Shown: positions 1 to 9,130, counted from the stretch's first letter. The stretch: 64,000 nt of DNA from Borreliella spielmanii (GCF_014201705.1 NZ_JACHFA010000002.1:284674-348673); one strand, 5' to 3'. Numbers and translations: made by a program. Notes: generated by a model not told the origin, from the letters alone.

Positions 1-184
1 GACCGGGAGTTATATAGTTGCCTTTTGTATCAATCATTTGGTATTCTCTGAGATCCATTTTTTTAAGTCTATCAGATGTTACAATATCAAAAATTTTATT
101 ATCCTTAATTAGAACCGCTGAATTATCTAGTTTGTCATTTCCAGTTAAAACGGATTTTGAGTTGAATAAGCAAAAATTTAGCAT
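1..184 (-). CDS. nagA: N-acetylglucosamine-6-phosphate deacetylase, N-terminal part (runs off the window)
   Basis: Read on the minus strand from ATG at 184-182, this gives 61 residues before the window edge. The translation starts MLNFCLFNSK and ends with IDTKGNYITPG. That ending is the conserved N-terminal end of the metal-dependent amidohydrolase barrel in NagA, which removes the acetyl group from GlcNAc-6-phosphate; the metal-binding HxH would follow just outside the window. A Shine-Dalgarno AAAAGGA sits about 8 bases upstream of the ATG. The gene is divergent from fliD. In the cell it would serve use of host or tick chitin amino sugars. Only about 15 per cent of the protein is visible, so the call rests on this short segment and on the known B. 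burgdorferi order in which nagA lies beside fliD. Confidence 0.72.
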   Translation of the reverse strand, partial: MLNFCLFNSKSVLTGNDKLDNSAVLIKDNKIFDIVTSDRLKKMDLREYQMIDTKGNYITPG

Positions 185-260
185 TTTTATGTTCCTTTTA
201 ATTTATTTTACTATAAACATTAATTTTTTTTTAAGGTTTTTGTTTTTTAATTTATTATAT

Positions 261-289
261 TTTATTTTAAATTTTATTAATGATATAAT
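261..289 (+). promoter_or_regulatory. Candidate fliD promoter
   Basis: A perfect TATAAT (284-289) lies 20 bases before the fliD ATG. The hexamer 17 bases upstream (TTTATT, 261-266) is a poor -35. The implied start near 296 leaves a leader that barely contains the Shine-Dalgarno GGAGGG (297-302). In DNA this AT-rich the -10 match alone is weak evidence. Confidence 0.35.
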
Positions 290-309
290 TTGCTTTGGAG
301 GGCATTATT

Positions 310-2307
310 ATGGCATCAGGATTTTTTGTTCCTGGACTTGAGAGCAAATATAATACTAAAGAAATTCGTGAATCCATGCTTAAGCCTGATAAAGCCAAAA
401 TCGATTCTTCTTTTAAGAAGCTTGAGTCTTTAGAGCAAGAGAAAAGTGCTTGGCAATTAATTAATAGAAAAATCTCTACTTTAAATTCTCTTGCAAAAGA
501 ACTTACCTCACTTAACAGTCCTTTTAATCTAATGTCAGGAAATTCTAGTAATAGTGAAGTTTTAACCCTGTCTACTCGATATGGATCCAAGAATGAGACT
601 CATAAATTAATTGTTGATCAAATAGCATCCGCTGATGTGTTTTTATCTTCAAACTTTGATCCTAAAAAAGTTACAATACCAGAAGGAGATTATATATTTT
701 TAGTTGGTAAGAAAGAAATTAATGTAAAAAGTAATGGCAATATTGATTTACTTGTGAGGGATATTAATAACAAGGGAAAGGGTTTTTTGACTGCAAAAAT
801 AGTAAAAAGCGATAAAAATGGAAATAGTCGTTTTATTTTGCAATCCTTAAAGGAAGGTAAAGAAAACAAACTTGTTATCAAAGGGGAGGGATTATCTTTT
901 GCTAAGCAAATTGGGATTTTAAGTGAGCTGAAAACCAATTTTAATCCTAACCTTTCAGATATTGTTGCAAATCAATTTAGTAGTAATAATAAGCTTGCTT
1001 TTGAAAAAAATAATCTTGTTTTAAATCCGCTTTCAGAGGTGTCGATTGAAATTCCTGAAGATATTGAAATTACATCTAGGAGTAGAATTAAATTTGAAGT
1101 TAAGTATTTTGATACAGGCTTAGAAGAGCCTGATAGTAAGATTATTTTTAATCCCGGAGAGGCTACATTTAAGGATGCGAAAGTTGATAGTGAATATAGT
1201 GTAGTTGATCTTGGATCTGATTTAAAAACTCCTTTGGAGAAAAAATATATTCAAATGAATATGGTAAAAATATGCAACAAAGAAGGTTCCTTAGAACTTC
1301 CTTTAATAAATATTTCAAATAATTTTGAAGAAGTTGAAGTTGATATTGGAGCTCTTTCTAATCTAGAAGAAATAAATATTGAAAATAAAGCAAATAATAA
1401 AGTAATTGTGATTAGTAATGTCGAAGTTTTTGATCCAAAAAATAGAGATGGGCATTTGCCAATAAATGCTAAAAGTTTTGCTGAGAATGCAAAAATTAAA
1501 TTTGATGGGGTAGATGTTGAGAGAGATTCAAATGTTATTAATGATTTAGTTCCAAATGTGACATTAAGTTTAAAAAAAGCTTCAAGTGATGCTGTTGAGG
1601 CCAAAGTTGAGCCTGATTATGAGGGGATTAAGAGAGTTCTTTTAGATTTTATTGGTGCTTATAATGAGGTTCTTGCTGAGATTAATATTGTAAGCTCCAA
1701 TGAAGATCAATTTGGCAATCAAAAGTCTAATATAGTTGAAGAGTTAACTTATCTTAGTGAGTCTCAAAAAGAAGAGGCTTATAAAAATTTAGGCATTCTA
1801 AGGTCTGAATTTTTATTGAAAAATCTTAAATCCAGATTAGAATCAATAATTTTTAAGCCCTATGTTACTAGTGATCCTAATTTTTCAATAATTAATCAGA
1901 TGGGAGTTTTTACTAACTCTATTTCTTCTTCTGGGGGACTTTCTAGATATTTAAGACTTGATGAGAAAAAGTTTGATGAATCGATTCGCAATAATATTGA
2001 TAATGTTAGAGAACTTTTTTTATTTGACCTTAATGGTGACAGAGTATATGATGATGGGATTGCTAAAATGCTAGGAGATTGTTTGTCACCTCTTGTGACT
2101 TCTGGAGGAGTTATTTATAATAAAATAAGAAATTACGACTTGAAAATTATTAATCAAAAAAATAAAGTTGAAGATTATAAAAAGAAGTACGATGATAGAG
2201 AGAGAAAAGTAGAAGGAGAACTTAATACCTTGGATTTTACCGTTAAGCGCATGAAAGATCAGGAAAATACATTAAAGTCTTTTGATTTTAATCAAAGAAA
2301 TAGATAA
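310..2307 (+). CDS. fliD: Flagellar filament cap / hook-associated protein 2
   Basis: This 665-residue protein caps the growing periplasmic flagellum and helps flagellin subunits fold into the filament. I use the ATG at 310, which sits 7 bases after a strong Shine-Dalgarno GGAGGG (297-302). A TTG at 295 is in frame, but it overlaps that Shine-Dalgarno. The N-terminus (MASGFFVPGLESKYNTKEI) and the coiled-coil C-terminus, rich in Lys/Glu/Asn (about residues 600-665), match FliD organisation, with a diverse centre between. There is no signal peptide, as expected for a flagellar type III export substrate. It is followed by a terminator and then by flaB, so it lies upstream of flagellin but is probably a separate transcript. 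Family membership is clear from the ends and from context; the middle is poorly conserved. Confidence 0.9.
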   Translation: MASGFFVPGLESKYNTKEIRESMLKPDKAKIDSSFKKLESLEQEKSAWQLINRKISTLNSLAKELTSLNSPFNLMSGNSSNSEVLTLSTRYGSKNETHKLIVDQIASADVFLSSNFDPKKVTIPEGDYIFLVGKKEINVKSNGNIDLLVRDINNKGKGFLTAKIVKSDKNGNSRFILQSLKEGKENKLVIKGEGLSFAKQIGILSELKTNFNPNLSDIVANQFSSNNKLAFEKNNLVLNPLSEVSIEIPEDIEITSRSRIKFEVKYFDTGLEEPDSKIIFNPGEATFKDAKVDSEYSVVDLGSDLKTPLEKKYIQMNMVKICNKEGSLELPLINISNNFEEVEVDIGALSNLEEINIENKANNKVIVISNVEVFDPKNRDGHLPINAKSFAENAKIKFDGVDVERDSNVINDLVPNVTLSLKKASSDAVEAKVEPDYEGIKRVLLDFIGAYNEVLAEINIVSSNEDQFGNQKSNIVEELTYLSESQKEEAYKNLGILRSEFLLKNLKSRLESIIFKPYVTSDPNFSIINQMGVFTNSISSSGGLSRYLRLDEKKFDESIRNNIDNVRELFLFDLNGDRVYDDGIAKMLGDCLSPLVTSGGVIYNKIRNYDLKIINQKNKVEDYKKKYDDRERKVEGELNTLDFTVKRMKDQENTLKSFDFNQRNR

Positions 2308-2351
2308 TAGCAATTATTTTTAATGCATTGCTGTCTATGTTTCTTTTTTTT
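2300..2351 (+). terminator. Intrinsic terminator of fliD
   Basis: The outer arms ATAGA (2300-2304) and TCTAT (2334-2338) and the inner arms AGCAAT (2309-2314) and ATTGCT (2327-2332) form a stem with small internal asymmetry. A T-rich tract follows (2340-2351). The hairpin overlaps the fliD stop codon and ends just before the flaB promoter region. Confidence 0.65.
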
Positions 2352-2360
2352 AATTTTTTG

Positions 2361-2369
2361 TGCTATTCT
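2361..2369 (+). promoter_or_regulatory. Candidate flaB promoter (extended -10)
   Basis: TGC followed by TATTCT (2364-2369) has the form of an extended -10 element. The sequence 17 bases upstream (2341-2346) is T-rich and not a good -35, which an extended -10 can tolerate. The predicted start is near 2376, giving a leader of about 57 bases. flaB is known to be very strongly expressed from a sigma-70 type promoter in Borrelia; the exact start is inferred here. Confidence 0.45.
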
Positions 2370-2380
2370 TTTTAACAGGC

Positions 2381-2425
2381 AAAAGGATTTGCTAAAAATA
2401 AATAATTAAACTTTATCATGGAGGA
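2381..2425 (+). promoter_or_regulatory. flaB 5' leader with two GGA (CsrA-type) sites
   Basis: The leader carries AAAAGGA (2381-2387) and ATGGAGGA (2418-2425). The second overlaps the flaB Shine-Dalgarno GGAGGA, 7 bases before the ATG. CsrA proteins bind GGA motifs, and B. burgdorferi CsrA has been reported to bind two sites in the flaB leader, one of them over the ribosome binding site. The GGA motifs are seen directly; assigning them as the CsrA sites is from memory plus inference. Confidence 0.5.
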
Positions 2426-2432
2426 ATGATAT

Positions 2433-3443
2433 ATGATTATAAATCATAATACGTCAGCTATTAATGCTTCAAGAAATAATGGTATTAATGCTGCTAATCT
2501 TAGTAAAACTCAAGAGAAGCTTTCTAGTGGGTACAGAATTAATCGAGCTTCTGATGATGCTGCTGGTATGGGGGTTTCTGGTAAGATTAATGCTCAAATA
2601 AGAGGCTTATCACAAGCTTCTAGAAACACCTCAAAAGCTATCAATTTTATTCAGACAACAGAAGGAAATTTAAATGAAGTAGAAAAAGTTTTAGTAAGAA
2701 TGAAAGAATTGGCAGTTCAATCAGGTAACGGTACGTATTCAGACGCAGACAGAGGTTCTATACAAATTGAAATAGAACAACTTACAGACGAAATTAATAG
2801 AATTGCTGATCAAGCTCAATATAACCAAATGCACATGTTGTCAAACAAATCAGCTTCTCAAAATGTAAAAACAGCTGAAGAGCTTGGAATGCAGCCTGCA
2901 AAAATTAACACACCAGCGTCACTTTCAGGAGCTCAAACTTCTTGGACTTTAAGAGTTCATGTGGGAGCAAATCAAGATGAAGCTATTGCAGTAAATATTT
3001 ATGCAGCTAATGTTGCAAATCTATTTTCTGGTGAGGGAGCCCAAGCTGCTCAGACTGCGCCTGTTCAAGAAGGTGCTCAACAAGAAGGAGCTCAACAACC
3101 AACACCTGCTACAGCACCTTCTCAAGGCGGGGTTAATTCTCCTGTTAATGTTACAACTACAGTTGATGCTAATACATCGCTTGCTAAAATAGAAAATGCT
3201 ATTAGAATGGTAAGTGATCAAAGAGCAAATTTAGGTGCTTTCCAAAATAGACTTGAATCTATAAAAGATAGTACTGAGTATGCTATTGAAAATCTAAAAG
3301 CATCTTATGCTCAAATAAAAGATGCTACAATGACAGATGAAGTTGTAGCAGCTACAACCAATAGCATTTTAACACAATCTGCAATGGCAATGATTGCACA
3401 AGCTAATCAAGTTCCTCAATATGTTTTATCATTGCTTAGATAA
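2433..3443 (+). CDS. flaB: Periplasmic flagellin, major filament protein (p41)
   Basis: This 336-residue core flagellin forms the periplasmic flagella that drive motility and give the cell its flat-wave shape. The N-terminus MIINHNTSAINASRNNGINA and the C-terminus ending QVPQYVLSLLR are the conserved D0/D1 coiled-coil ends of flagellin. The bulky outer domains are replaced by a short insert rich in Gln, Ala and Pro (about residues 197-235, with GAQ repeats), as in all Borrelia FlaB. There is no signal peptide, so export is by the flagellar type III route. Codon choice favours A-ending and AAA/GAA codons, as expected for an abundant protein. The start is set by GGAGGA at 2420-2425. Several residues differ from the B31 protein as I recall it, which points to another Lyme-group species. 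Confidence 0.98.
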   Translation: MIINHNTSAINASRNNGINAANLSKTQEKLSSGYRINRASDDAAGMGVSGKINAQIRGLSQASRNTSKAINFIQTTEGNLNEVEKVLVRMKELAVQSGNGTYSDADRGSIQIEIEQLTDEINRIADQAQYNQMHMLSNKSASQNVKTAEELGMQPAKINTPASLSGAQTSWTLRVHVGANQDEAIAVNIYAANVANLFSGEGAQAAQTAPVQEGAQQEGAQQPTPATAPSQGGVNSPVNVTTTVDANTSLAKIENAIRMVSDQRANLGAFQNRLESIKDSTEYAIENLKASYAQIKDATMTDEVVAATTNSILTQSAMAMIAQANQVPQYVLSLLR

Positions 3444-3470
3444 AATTTTATGTAATTAGTACAAATTATT

Positions 3471-3504
3471 AACAAAAGATCCTTTAAGGGTCTTTTGTTT
3501 TTTT
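3471..3504 (+). terminator. Intrinsic terminator of flaB
   Basis: A 13-bp stem pairs 3471-3483 with 3487-3499. It contains one G-U pair, has a TTA loop, and runs into a T-tract (3498-3504). It is a strong, classical Rho-independent terminator 27 bases after the flaB stop. Confidence 0.92.
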
Positions 3505-3592
3505 ATATTTGATCGATAAAAATTTAATAATTTTTAGTATAATTTATAATGATGTGTTATGAGTATAATGCAGGCTTATTGAGGAGTTTGCT

Positions 3593-4711
3593 TTGGATAG
3601 GGTTACTGTTAAAATTAGAGATTGTTATAAAGTATTTTCTTATTATGTTGACAAAAAGCAGATAAGTCAAGCTATAAAAGACTATGAAGATGGCAAAGAT
3701 AGAATGCAAATTTACAAAGAATCTTCTATTTTTATTGCAAATGCCAATGTTAATCTTGATGTTTATGAAAATGAAATTTTAGTCATTATGGGAATGTCAG
3801 GTTGTGGCAAATCTACTTTAGTCAGATGCTTAAATGGTATTTATAAAATAGATTCGGGATCTATTTTAGTAAATAACATGGAAATGAATGCTATAAATCG
3901 CAAGGATCTTTCTAATTTAAGAAAAGATAAATTTGCAATGGTTTTTCAAAATTTTGGACTTTTCCCACATATGAATGTATTAAGAAATGTTACTTATGGA
4001 CTTGAGGTTAAGCATATCCCCAGGAAGATTAGAGAAGAACGTGCTATTGAGGTATTAAATCTTGTAGGACTTGAAGATTCAAAATATAAGTATATTAACG
4101 AACTTTCTGGAGGGATGAAACAAAGAGTTGGAATAGCAAGAGCATTAGTAGTTAATCCAGATATTCTTTTAATGGATGAAGCTTTTTCGGCACTTGATCC
4201 TTTAATTAAAGGAGAAATGCAAGAAGAACTTTTGAGATTAGTAGCTAAGCTTAAAAAGACAGTTGTATTTATTACTCACGATTTAATTGAAGCTTTTAAA
4301 TTGGGACATAGAATTGCTTTTATGAAAGATGGAGAGATTATTCAAGTTGGCAAACCTTTGGAAATTTTGGCTAATCCCAGCACAGATTTTATATCTCATT
4401 TTATTAAAAATTTACCTGTTTTAAATATTTTAAAAATAAAAGATATTTTAAAAGATGATTTTGATTTAAATTCTGGTAGTGATAATGGTTTCAATGTTAT
4501 TATTAAATATCAAGATGAAAATTTTAGTTTATACGATAAATCTCTTAATAAAAGATATAATAATCTTATATCTTTAAATTTAGAGCTAAATGATGAAATA
4601 AAAAAAATTGTTGAATACTTGAATAAGCAAGACTATTTAATAATAAAAGAAAGGGGAGTTGTTGTTGGATATATTAATTTAAATGAAATTTCCGATTTAT
4701 TGGCAAGGTAG
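3593..4711 (+). CDS. proV: Glycine betaine/L-proline ABC transporter, ATP-binding subunit
   Basis: This is the 372-residue ATPase of an osmoprotectant importer. Visible motifs are Walker A GMSGCGKST (67-75), the Q-loop Gln119, the signature LSGGMKQRV (171-179), and Walker B with the D-loop (ILLMDEAFSALD, 191-202). ProV/OpuAA-type ATPases carry an extra N-terminal stretch of about 50 residues before the nucleotide-binding domain, and that is present. A C-terminal part (about 270-372) lies where CBS domains regulate the family, but it is short and diverged. The start is TTG at 3593, 6 bases after GAGGAG (3581-3586). The gene is first in proV-proW-proX; a TATAAT at 3564-3569 could be the -10, without a good -35. 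Confidence 0.93.
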   Translation: MDRVTVKIRDCYKVFSYYVDKKQISQAIKDYEDGKDRMQIYKESSIFIANANVNLDVYENEILVIMGMSGCGKSTLVRCLNGIYKIDSGSILVNNMEMNAINRKDLSNLRKDKFAMVFQNFGLFPHMNVLRNVTYGLEVKHIPRKIREERAIEVLNLVGLEDSKYKYINELSGGMKQRVGIARALVVNPDILLMDEAFSALDPLIKGEMQEELLRLVAKLKKTVVFITHDLIEAFKLGHRIAFMKDGEIIQVGKPLEILANPSTDFISHFIKNLPVLNILKIKDILKDDFDLNSGSDNGFNVIIKYQDENFSLYDKSLNKRYNNLISLNLELNDEIKKIVEYLNKQDYLIIKERGVVVGYINLNEISDLLAR

Positions 4712-4717
4712 AAATTT

Positions 4718-5617
4718 ATGAGTAAAGATTTTTTTATATTAAAAATAGATAATTTTTTTGATTTTTTGGTTGATAATTTTTCAATTTCTGAAGGGGTAGG
4801 TTTTTCTAAAAGTATAATTTTTTTATATGAAAATTTAAAAAATTTATTTCTTTTTATTAACCCTATTCTTTTGATTTTGATTGTATGCTTGCTAAGTTTT
4901 GTTTTCTTGAAAAAGAGATTAATATTTCTGATTTTGCCTGGATTTTTTTTTATTTTGTATTTTAATCTTTGGGAAGCTTCAATGGATACAGTAGCTATTA
5001 TATTTGTTTCTGTATTTGTTTCTGTGATTTTGGGAATTCCTATAGGTATTTTTGGGGGATATTTTCCAAGATTTTATGTTTTTTTAAAGCCCATTTTAGA
5101 TTTAATGCAAGCTATGCCCCCATTTATTTATTTGATTCCCGCGATTCCTTTTTTTGGAATGGGTACAGCTTCTGCTATTTTTGCTACAATAGTTTTTGCT
5201 ATGCCTCCTGTTATTAGATATACAAGGTTGGGAATTGTTCAAGTTTCAAATGAAGTAATAGAAGCTGCTAAGTCTTTTGGTAGTAGTAATTTACGTATTC
5301 TTTTGCAAGTTCAGCTTCCCCTTTCTCTTCAGAGTATAATTGAAGGTATTAATCAGTCAATAATGATGGCGATATCTATGATAGTAATTGCTGCAATGGT
5401 TGGGTCGTCTGGTTTGGGTAGGACTGTGATTTACTCTATAGAAAGATTAAATTTTGGTGAGGGCTTAATATCTGGATTAGCAGTTGTTATTATAGCTATT
5501 ATTTTAGATAGAATTATGCAATCTATCTTTATTAAATTTAGCTATTTAAATACAGATCATTATACTGGAAAGAGAGAAAATAAATTTAAAAGATTTTTAG
5601 AAATATATAATAAATAA
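4718..5617 (+). CDS. proW: Glycine betaine/L-proline ABC transporter, permease subunit
   Basis: This 299-residue polytopic inner-membrane protein forms the pore of the osmoprotectant importer. Hydrophobic segments occur at about 43-62, 66-82, 92-115, 138-160, 207-232 and 250-272. The EAA loop that contacts the ATPase is clear at about 182-201 (EAAKSFGSSNLRILLQVQLP). It starts at ATG 4718, 6 bases after the proV stop, and is followed by proX after 12 bases, so the three genes form one operon. It is typical in length for ProW proteins that lack a long N-terminal tail. Confidence 0.92.
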   Translation: MSKDFFILKIDNFFDFLVDNFSISEGVGFSKSIIFLYENLKNLFLFINPILLILIVCLLSFVFLKKRLIFLILPGFFFILYFNLWEASMDTVAIIFVSVFVSVILGIPIGIFGGYFPRFYVFLKPILDLMQAMPPFIYLIPAIPFFGMGTASAIFATIVFAMPPVIRYTRLGIVQVSNEVIEAAKSFGSSNLRILLQVQLPLSLQSIIEGINQSIMMAISMIVIAAMVGSSGLGRTVIYSIERLNFGEGLISGLAVVIIAIILDRIMQSIFIKFSYLNTDHYTGKRENKFKRFLEIYNK

Positions 5618-5629
5618 GGGGGATATTTT

Positions 5630-6505
5630 ATGTATAAATTATTCATTGGATTTTGTATTTGTATTGTTTTTTTGTCTTGTGATGAAAGAAAAAGTTCAAA
5701 GAATTTAAAATCGGTAAAAATTGCATATGTGAATTGGGGCGGAGAAACAGCAGCTACAAATGTATTGAAGGTTGTTTTTGAGAAAATAGGTTACAATGCA
5801 GAAATATTTTCAGTTACTACATCCGTAATGTATCAATACCTGGCATCTGGAAAAGTAGATGGTACAGTATCTTCTTGGGTTCCAACAGCTGATAAATTTT
5901 ATTACGAAAAATTGAAAACAAAATTTGTTGATCTTGGTGCAAATTATGAGGGAACCATTCAGGGTTTTGTAGTTCCAAGTTATGTTCCAATTTCTAGTAT
6001 TAGTGAGCTTAAGGGCAAAGGGGCTAAGTTTAAGAATAAAATGATTGGAATAGATGCTGGTGCGGGGACTCAGATTGTTACAGAACAGGCGCTTGATTAT
6101 TATGGGTTAAGTAAAGAGTATGAGCTAGTTCCGTCAAGCGAGAGTGTTATGCTTGCAAGTTTGGATTCTTCAATAAAGAGAAACGAGTGGATTTTAGTTC
6201 CTTTGTGGAAGCCCCATTGGGCTTTTTCTAGGTATGATATTAAGTTCCTTGATGATCCTGATTTAATTATGGGGGGAATTGAGAGTGTGCATACTCTTGT
6301 TAGGCTTGGTCTTGAAAATGATGATCTTGATGCATATTATGTTTTTGATCATTTTTATTGGAATGATGATTTAATATTGCCTTTAATGGATAGAAATGAT
6401 AAAGAGTCAGGCAAAGAGTATCGCAATGCAGTTGAATTTGTTGAAAATAATAAAGAAATTGTAAAGATGTGGGTTCCAGAAAAATATAAGACTTTATTTG
6501 ATTAA
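5630..6505 (+). CDS. proX: Glycine betaine/proline-binding lipoprotein
   Basis: This 291-residue substrate-binding protein belongs to the OpuAC/ProX family. The signal peptide ends in FLSC with Cys17 as the lipidated residue, so it is anchored to a membrane in the periplasm. The family region begins with [18 protein letters not shown] (about residues 28-45), and Trp residues typical of the aromatic betaine cage occur through the protein. The Shine-Dalgarno AAGGGGG directly precedes the ATG. It completes proVWX and supplies compatible solutes. The 3' end overlaps the convergent yidD gene by 12 bases. Confidence 0.92.
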   Translation: MYKLFIGFCICIVFLSCDERKSSKNLKSVKIAYVNWGGETAATNVLKVVFEKIGYNAEIFSVTTSVMYQYLASGKVDGTVSSWVPTADKFYYEKLKTKFVDLGANYEGTIQGFVVPSYVPISSISELKGKGAKFKNKMIGIDAGAGTQIVTEQALDYYGLSKEYELVPSSESVMLASLDSSIKRNEWILVPLWKPHWAFSRYDIKFLDDPDLIMGGIESVHTLVRLGLENDDLDAYYVFDHFYWNDDLILPLMDRNDKESGKEYRNAVEFVENNKEIVKMWVPEKYKTLFD

Positions 6506-6784
6506 TCTTTTTTGGAATTCTTTTAAAGATGTTGAAATAGGATTGCATTTAGGAATATAATCATTTCCTCCTTTGAATAATGCATTACATCTTATTATTC
6601 TTAGTGTCATTAATATTAAAGCCGTTAAAAAATTATATTTTTTAAGACATTTAATTGAATATTTTGAGCAAGTAGGTTTGTATATGCATTGCAGACCAAA
6701 TATTTTAGAAAAAGTGTTTTGATAAATTTTTATTAAAAAAATAATAGTATAATTTAAGATAAAAAAAACTTTGAAAATGTTCAT
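6494..6784 (-). CDS. yidD: YidD-family membrane protein insertion factor
   Basis: This 96-residue protein carries the YidD signature: an N-terminal hydrophobic/amphipathic helix (about 5-20), then [11 protein letters not shown] (33-43) and [17 protein letters not shown] (62-78). YidD proteins help YidC and Sec insert inner-membrane proteins. In most bacteria yidD sits in rpmH-rnpA-yidD-yidC; here it stands alone, facing proX and overlapping its end by 12 bases. No Shine-Dalgarno precedes the ATG at 6784. On the minus strand a TATAAT at 6802-6797 would place the mRNA start only a few bases before the ATG, so the message may be nearly leaderless. Family assignment is confident from the motif. 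Confidence 0.85.
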   Translation of the reverse strand: MNIFKVFFILNYTIIFLIKIYQNTFSKIFGLQCIYKPTCSKYSIKCLKKYNFLTALILMTLRIIRCNALFKGGNDYIPKCNPISTSLKEFQKRLIK

Positions 6785-6888
6785 GTTTAGAATTGTATTA
6801 TATTATAATGATTAATCAAATGAATTGAAAATATTAATTAAGGTTTATAACTTTAAAGCTTTAATTTTTATTATAAAGGGGGCTTAAA

Positions 6889-8148
6889 ATTAAAAAAATT
6901 TTTTTAATTTTTATGACTGTCTCTTTTTCTTTTGCTGAAATTATTCAAATATCGCCCAAGCAAGCTGTAAATATGGCTTTAGAAAGTAGCCTAGATTCAG
7001 AAAATGCTTTGTATAAGGAAAATATAAAAAAACTTTATAAAAATAATGCATGGAATGTTTTTGTTCCAAATGTTAACCTTAGTTCTACAGTTAGTAGAAA
7101 TTCTTCTGCTTTAAGTGAGTTTGAGAGAGATTATTGGAGCTTGGGATTTGGAATTTCGATTGGTCTTTCTTTGTCGCCTTCTGTTTTAAAGAGAATGGAG
7201 CTTGTTATGTTGGAGTATGAAAATGCAAAAATAGAAAGGGAAAGTGCTGTTCGTAATATTAAGCTTAATGTTCTTAAGTCTTACAATCAATTGATAGCTC
7301 TAAAGAGCACTTTGAAAGTTTTCGAAAGTCAAATACTAAATAGTAAGCTTAAATTTGAACAAGCTAAAATTGCTTATAATAATGGATTAATATCGGAAAT
7401 AGATTTTCTTGATGCACAGCTTAAGCATAAAAGATCTCAACCAGATTTAGATGGCCAGATTATTAATTTTGAAAAATCAAAAGAAATTTTCAAATTATTA
7501 ATAGGATTAGATCCAGATCAAGATTTTGAAATTATTGGAGAATTGCCAGACGAGACAATAGATTTTTCATTATTTAATGAAGCATTAAATTTTAATGAAT
7601 CATTAGAGATTAAGGAGTTGAATATGCGCTTAAAGATGACAGAGCAGCTTATTGCTTCGCTTTGGTTAGATACTTTTTTACCAAGCCTTTCGTTGTCATT
7701 TTCTTATTCTCCTTATAGATCATTTAATGAAAATTCCAAAGGTTTTTCAAGTGGATTTTTGGCATCCTTTGGCTTAAATTATGGTTTAACCGAAATATTT
7801 CCATTTTCAAAGAGTTTTACAAAAATACAGGATAACAACTATCAACTAAAAATATTGCAAAACAATATTGAAGGTAAAATTAGAAATTTAAAATCTAGTA
7901 TTGTTCAAAAAAGAAAGGATATTAGAAGATATAAAGCTATTCTTGATGCTTCTAAGATTAATGTAGAATTAGCTAATAAAAATTATCAAATGGCATTTAA
8001 TGCTTTTAATTCCGGAGTAATAGATCTTTCTAAATTAAATGATATTGAGTTTGTTTATAAGCAAAGCGATTTGAAGTTTATTGAAGATAAATTGAATTAT
8101 TCTAATTCTATACTTGAATATAAGGATTTAATAAATTCACTAGATTAA
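6889..8148 (+). CDS. besC: Outer-membrane efflux channel, TolC family
   Basis: This is the TolC-like outer-membrane duct of the BesABC RND pump. The first in-frame ATG is at 6913, but it lacks a Shine-Dalgarno and would cut off the start of the signal peptide. An ATT at 6889 lies 6 bases after AAAGGGGG (6875-6882) and gives the N-terminus [16 protein letters not shown] followed by E, a normal signal peptide with a Lys-Lys n-region. I therefore use ATT, giving 419 residues. The mature part has the internal repeat of long amphipathic helices separated by beta segments (about 50-230 and 240-415), as in TolC. It precedes besA and besB, with 11- and 17-base gaps. B. burgdorferi besC mutants are reported to be antibiotic sensitive and non-infectious. 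Confidence 0.9.
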   Translation: MKKIFLIFMTVSFSFAEIIQISPKQAVNMALESSLDSENALYKENIKKLYKNNAWNVFVPNVNLSSTVSRNSSALSEFERDYWSLGFGISIGLSLSPSVLKRMELVMLEYENAKIERESAVRNIKLNVLKSYNQLIALKSTLKVFESQILNSKLKFEQAKIAYNNGLISEIDFLDAQLKHKRSQPDLDGQIINFEKSKEIFKLLIGLDPDQDFEIIGELPDETIDFSLFNEALNFNESLEIKELNMRLKMTEQLIASLWLDTFLPSLSLSFSYSPYRSFNENSKGFSSGFLASFGLNYGLTEIFPFSKSFTKIQDNNYQLKILQNNIEGKIRNLKSSIVQKRKDIRRYKAILDASKINVELANKNYQMAFNAFNSGVIDLSKLNDIEFVYKQSDLKFIEDKLNYSNSILEYKDLINSLD

Positions 8149-8159
8149 GAGGTATTTTT

Positions 8160-9113
8160 ATGAATTTGATTTTTAACATTGACTTATATTTAAAAAAATA
8201 TTTTTTAGTCTTAGCCTTAGTTTTAGTTGCTTGTGTTAGTAAGAATAAGCTAGATGACAAAAATATTAATAAGGATGAAGAGAGTTCTTATAGATTTCCA
8301 GTAATTGCCATAAAAGTTAAGAAGGGAGTTTTAAGTGATTATTTGTCTTTAAATGGAGATATAGATACAAAAGTTAAGGCAGATATTTTTCCAGATACCG
8401 CAGGTAAAATAACTTCTTTGAGAATAAAACTTGGAGCTTATGTTCAAAAGGGACAAATAGTTGCAACTCTTGATCCTTCAAGGCCTGGTTCTGTATATTT
8501 GAAAAGTCCAGTAAGAGCGCCAATTTCAGGATATATTTTAAATATTAGAAAAAAAATTGGTGAAACAGTTAATTCTCAGTCCAGTATAGCAGTAGTAGGA
8601 AAAATAGATGCAAAGCAAATTTTAACTTATGTGTCTGAGAAATATATTGCAAATATTAAAGTTGGAAATGATGCTATTGTTGAGGTTGGAGCTTATCCTA
8701 ATGAAAAGTTTAAAGCCAAAGTTTCAGAGATATCTCCTGTTTTAGATTCTAAAAGTCGCACTATTGAGGTATATCTTACCCCTATTGGTAGCAATTTAGA
8801 TAAACTGATTATTGGTATGTTTGCTAAAGTTAAACTTATTACCAAACGTTTTAAAGATGTGATCAAGATTCCAAGAGAGGCTATTGTTGAGAGAGAGGGT
8901 GTGAAATTTGTATTTAGGCTTGATTTAGAGGGTAAAAGCGTTCAAATGTTACCCGTTACAGTACTTTTTGAAATAGATGGTATTGTAGCTCTTTCGGGCG
9001 AGATTGAAGAGGATGATTTAATTGTGGTAGAAGGTATGTCTACTCTTTCTGATGGAACTCTAATAAATTTGGTAGATACAAAAGAGAGTCTTTCAGCTGA
9101 AAGTAATATTTAG
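8160..9113 (+). CDS. besA: RND efflux periplasmic adaptor lipoprotein
   Basis: This 317-residue membrane fusion (HlyD/AcrA family) protein bridges the pump BesB and the duct BesC. The N-terminus has a signal segment with a lipobox ending LVAC (Cys25), so it is a lipoprotein. A lipoyl/barrel-sandwich half-motif ([20 protein letters not shown]) occurs at about 81-100, and its partner ([20 protein letters not shown]) at about 118-137. These flank a very short hairpin, unlike the long coiled coil of AcrA. Beta-barrel and membrane-proximal domains follow. It starts at ATG 8160 after AGAGGT. It is the second gene of besC-besA-besB. Confidence 0.92.
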   Translation: MNLIFNIDLYLKKYFLVLALVLVACVSKNKLDDKNINKDEESSYRFPVIAIKVKKGVLSDYLSLNGDIDTKVKADIFPDTAGKITSLRIKLGAYVQKGQIVATLDPSRPGSVYLKSPVRAPISGYILNIRKKIGETVNSQSSIAVVGKIDAKQILTYVSEKYIANIKVGNDAIVEVGAYPNEKFKAKVSEISPVLDSKSRTIEVYLTPIGSNLDKLIIGMFAKVKLITKRFKDVIKIPREAIVEREGVKFVFRLDLEGKSVQMLPVTVLFEIDGIVALSGEIEEDDLIVVEGMSTLSDGTLINLVDTKESLSAESNI

Positions 9114-9130
9114 TTTGTTGGGAGATAGTT

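Noticed and set aside
1251..1604. 117-codon open frame antisense to fliD
   Set aside because: It is a shadow of the fliD reading frame, Ser/Thr/Phe rich, with no ribosome binding site.
3001..3221. Overlapping open frames on both strands inside the flaB insert
   Set aside because: They arise from the repetitive Gln/Ala codons of the flagellin insert; there is no Shine-Dalgarno and the translations are low in complexity.
3505..3592. A full -35/-10 promoter for proV using TTGATC (3509-3514)
   Set aside because: The spacers to the nearby TATAAT elements (3538-3543 and 3564-3569) are 23 bases or more, too long for a standard promoter.
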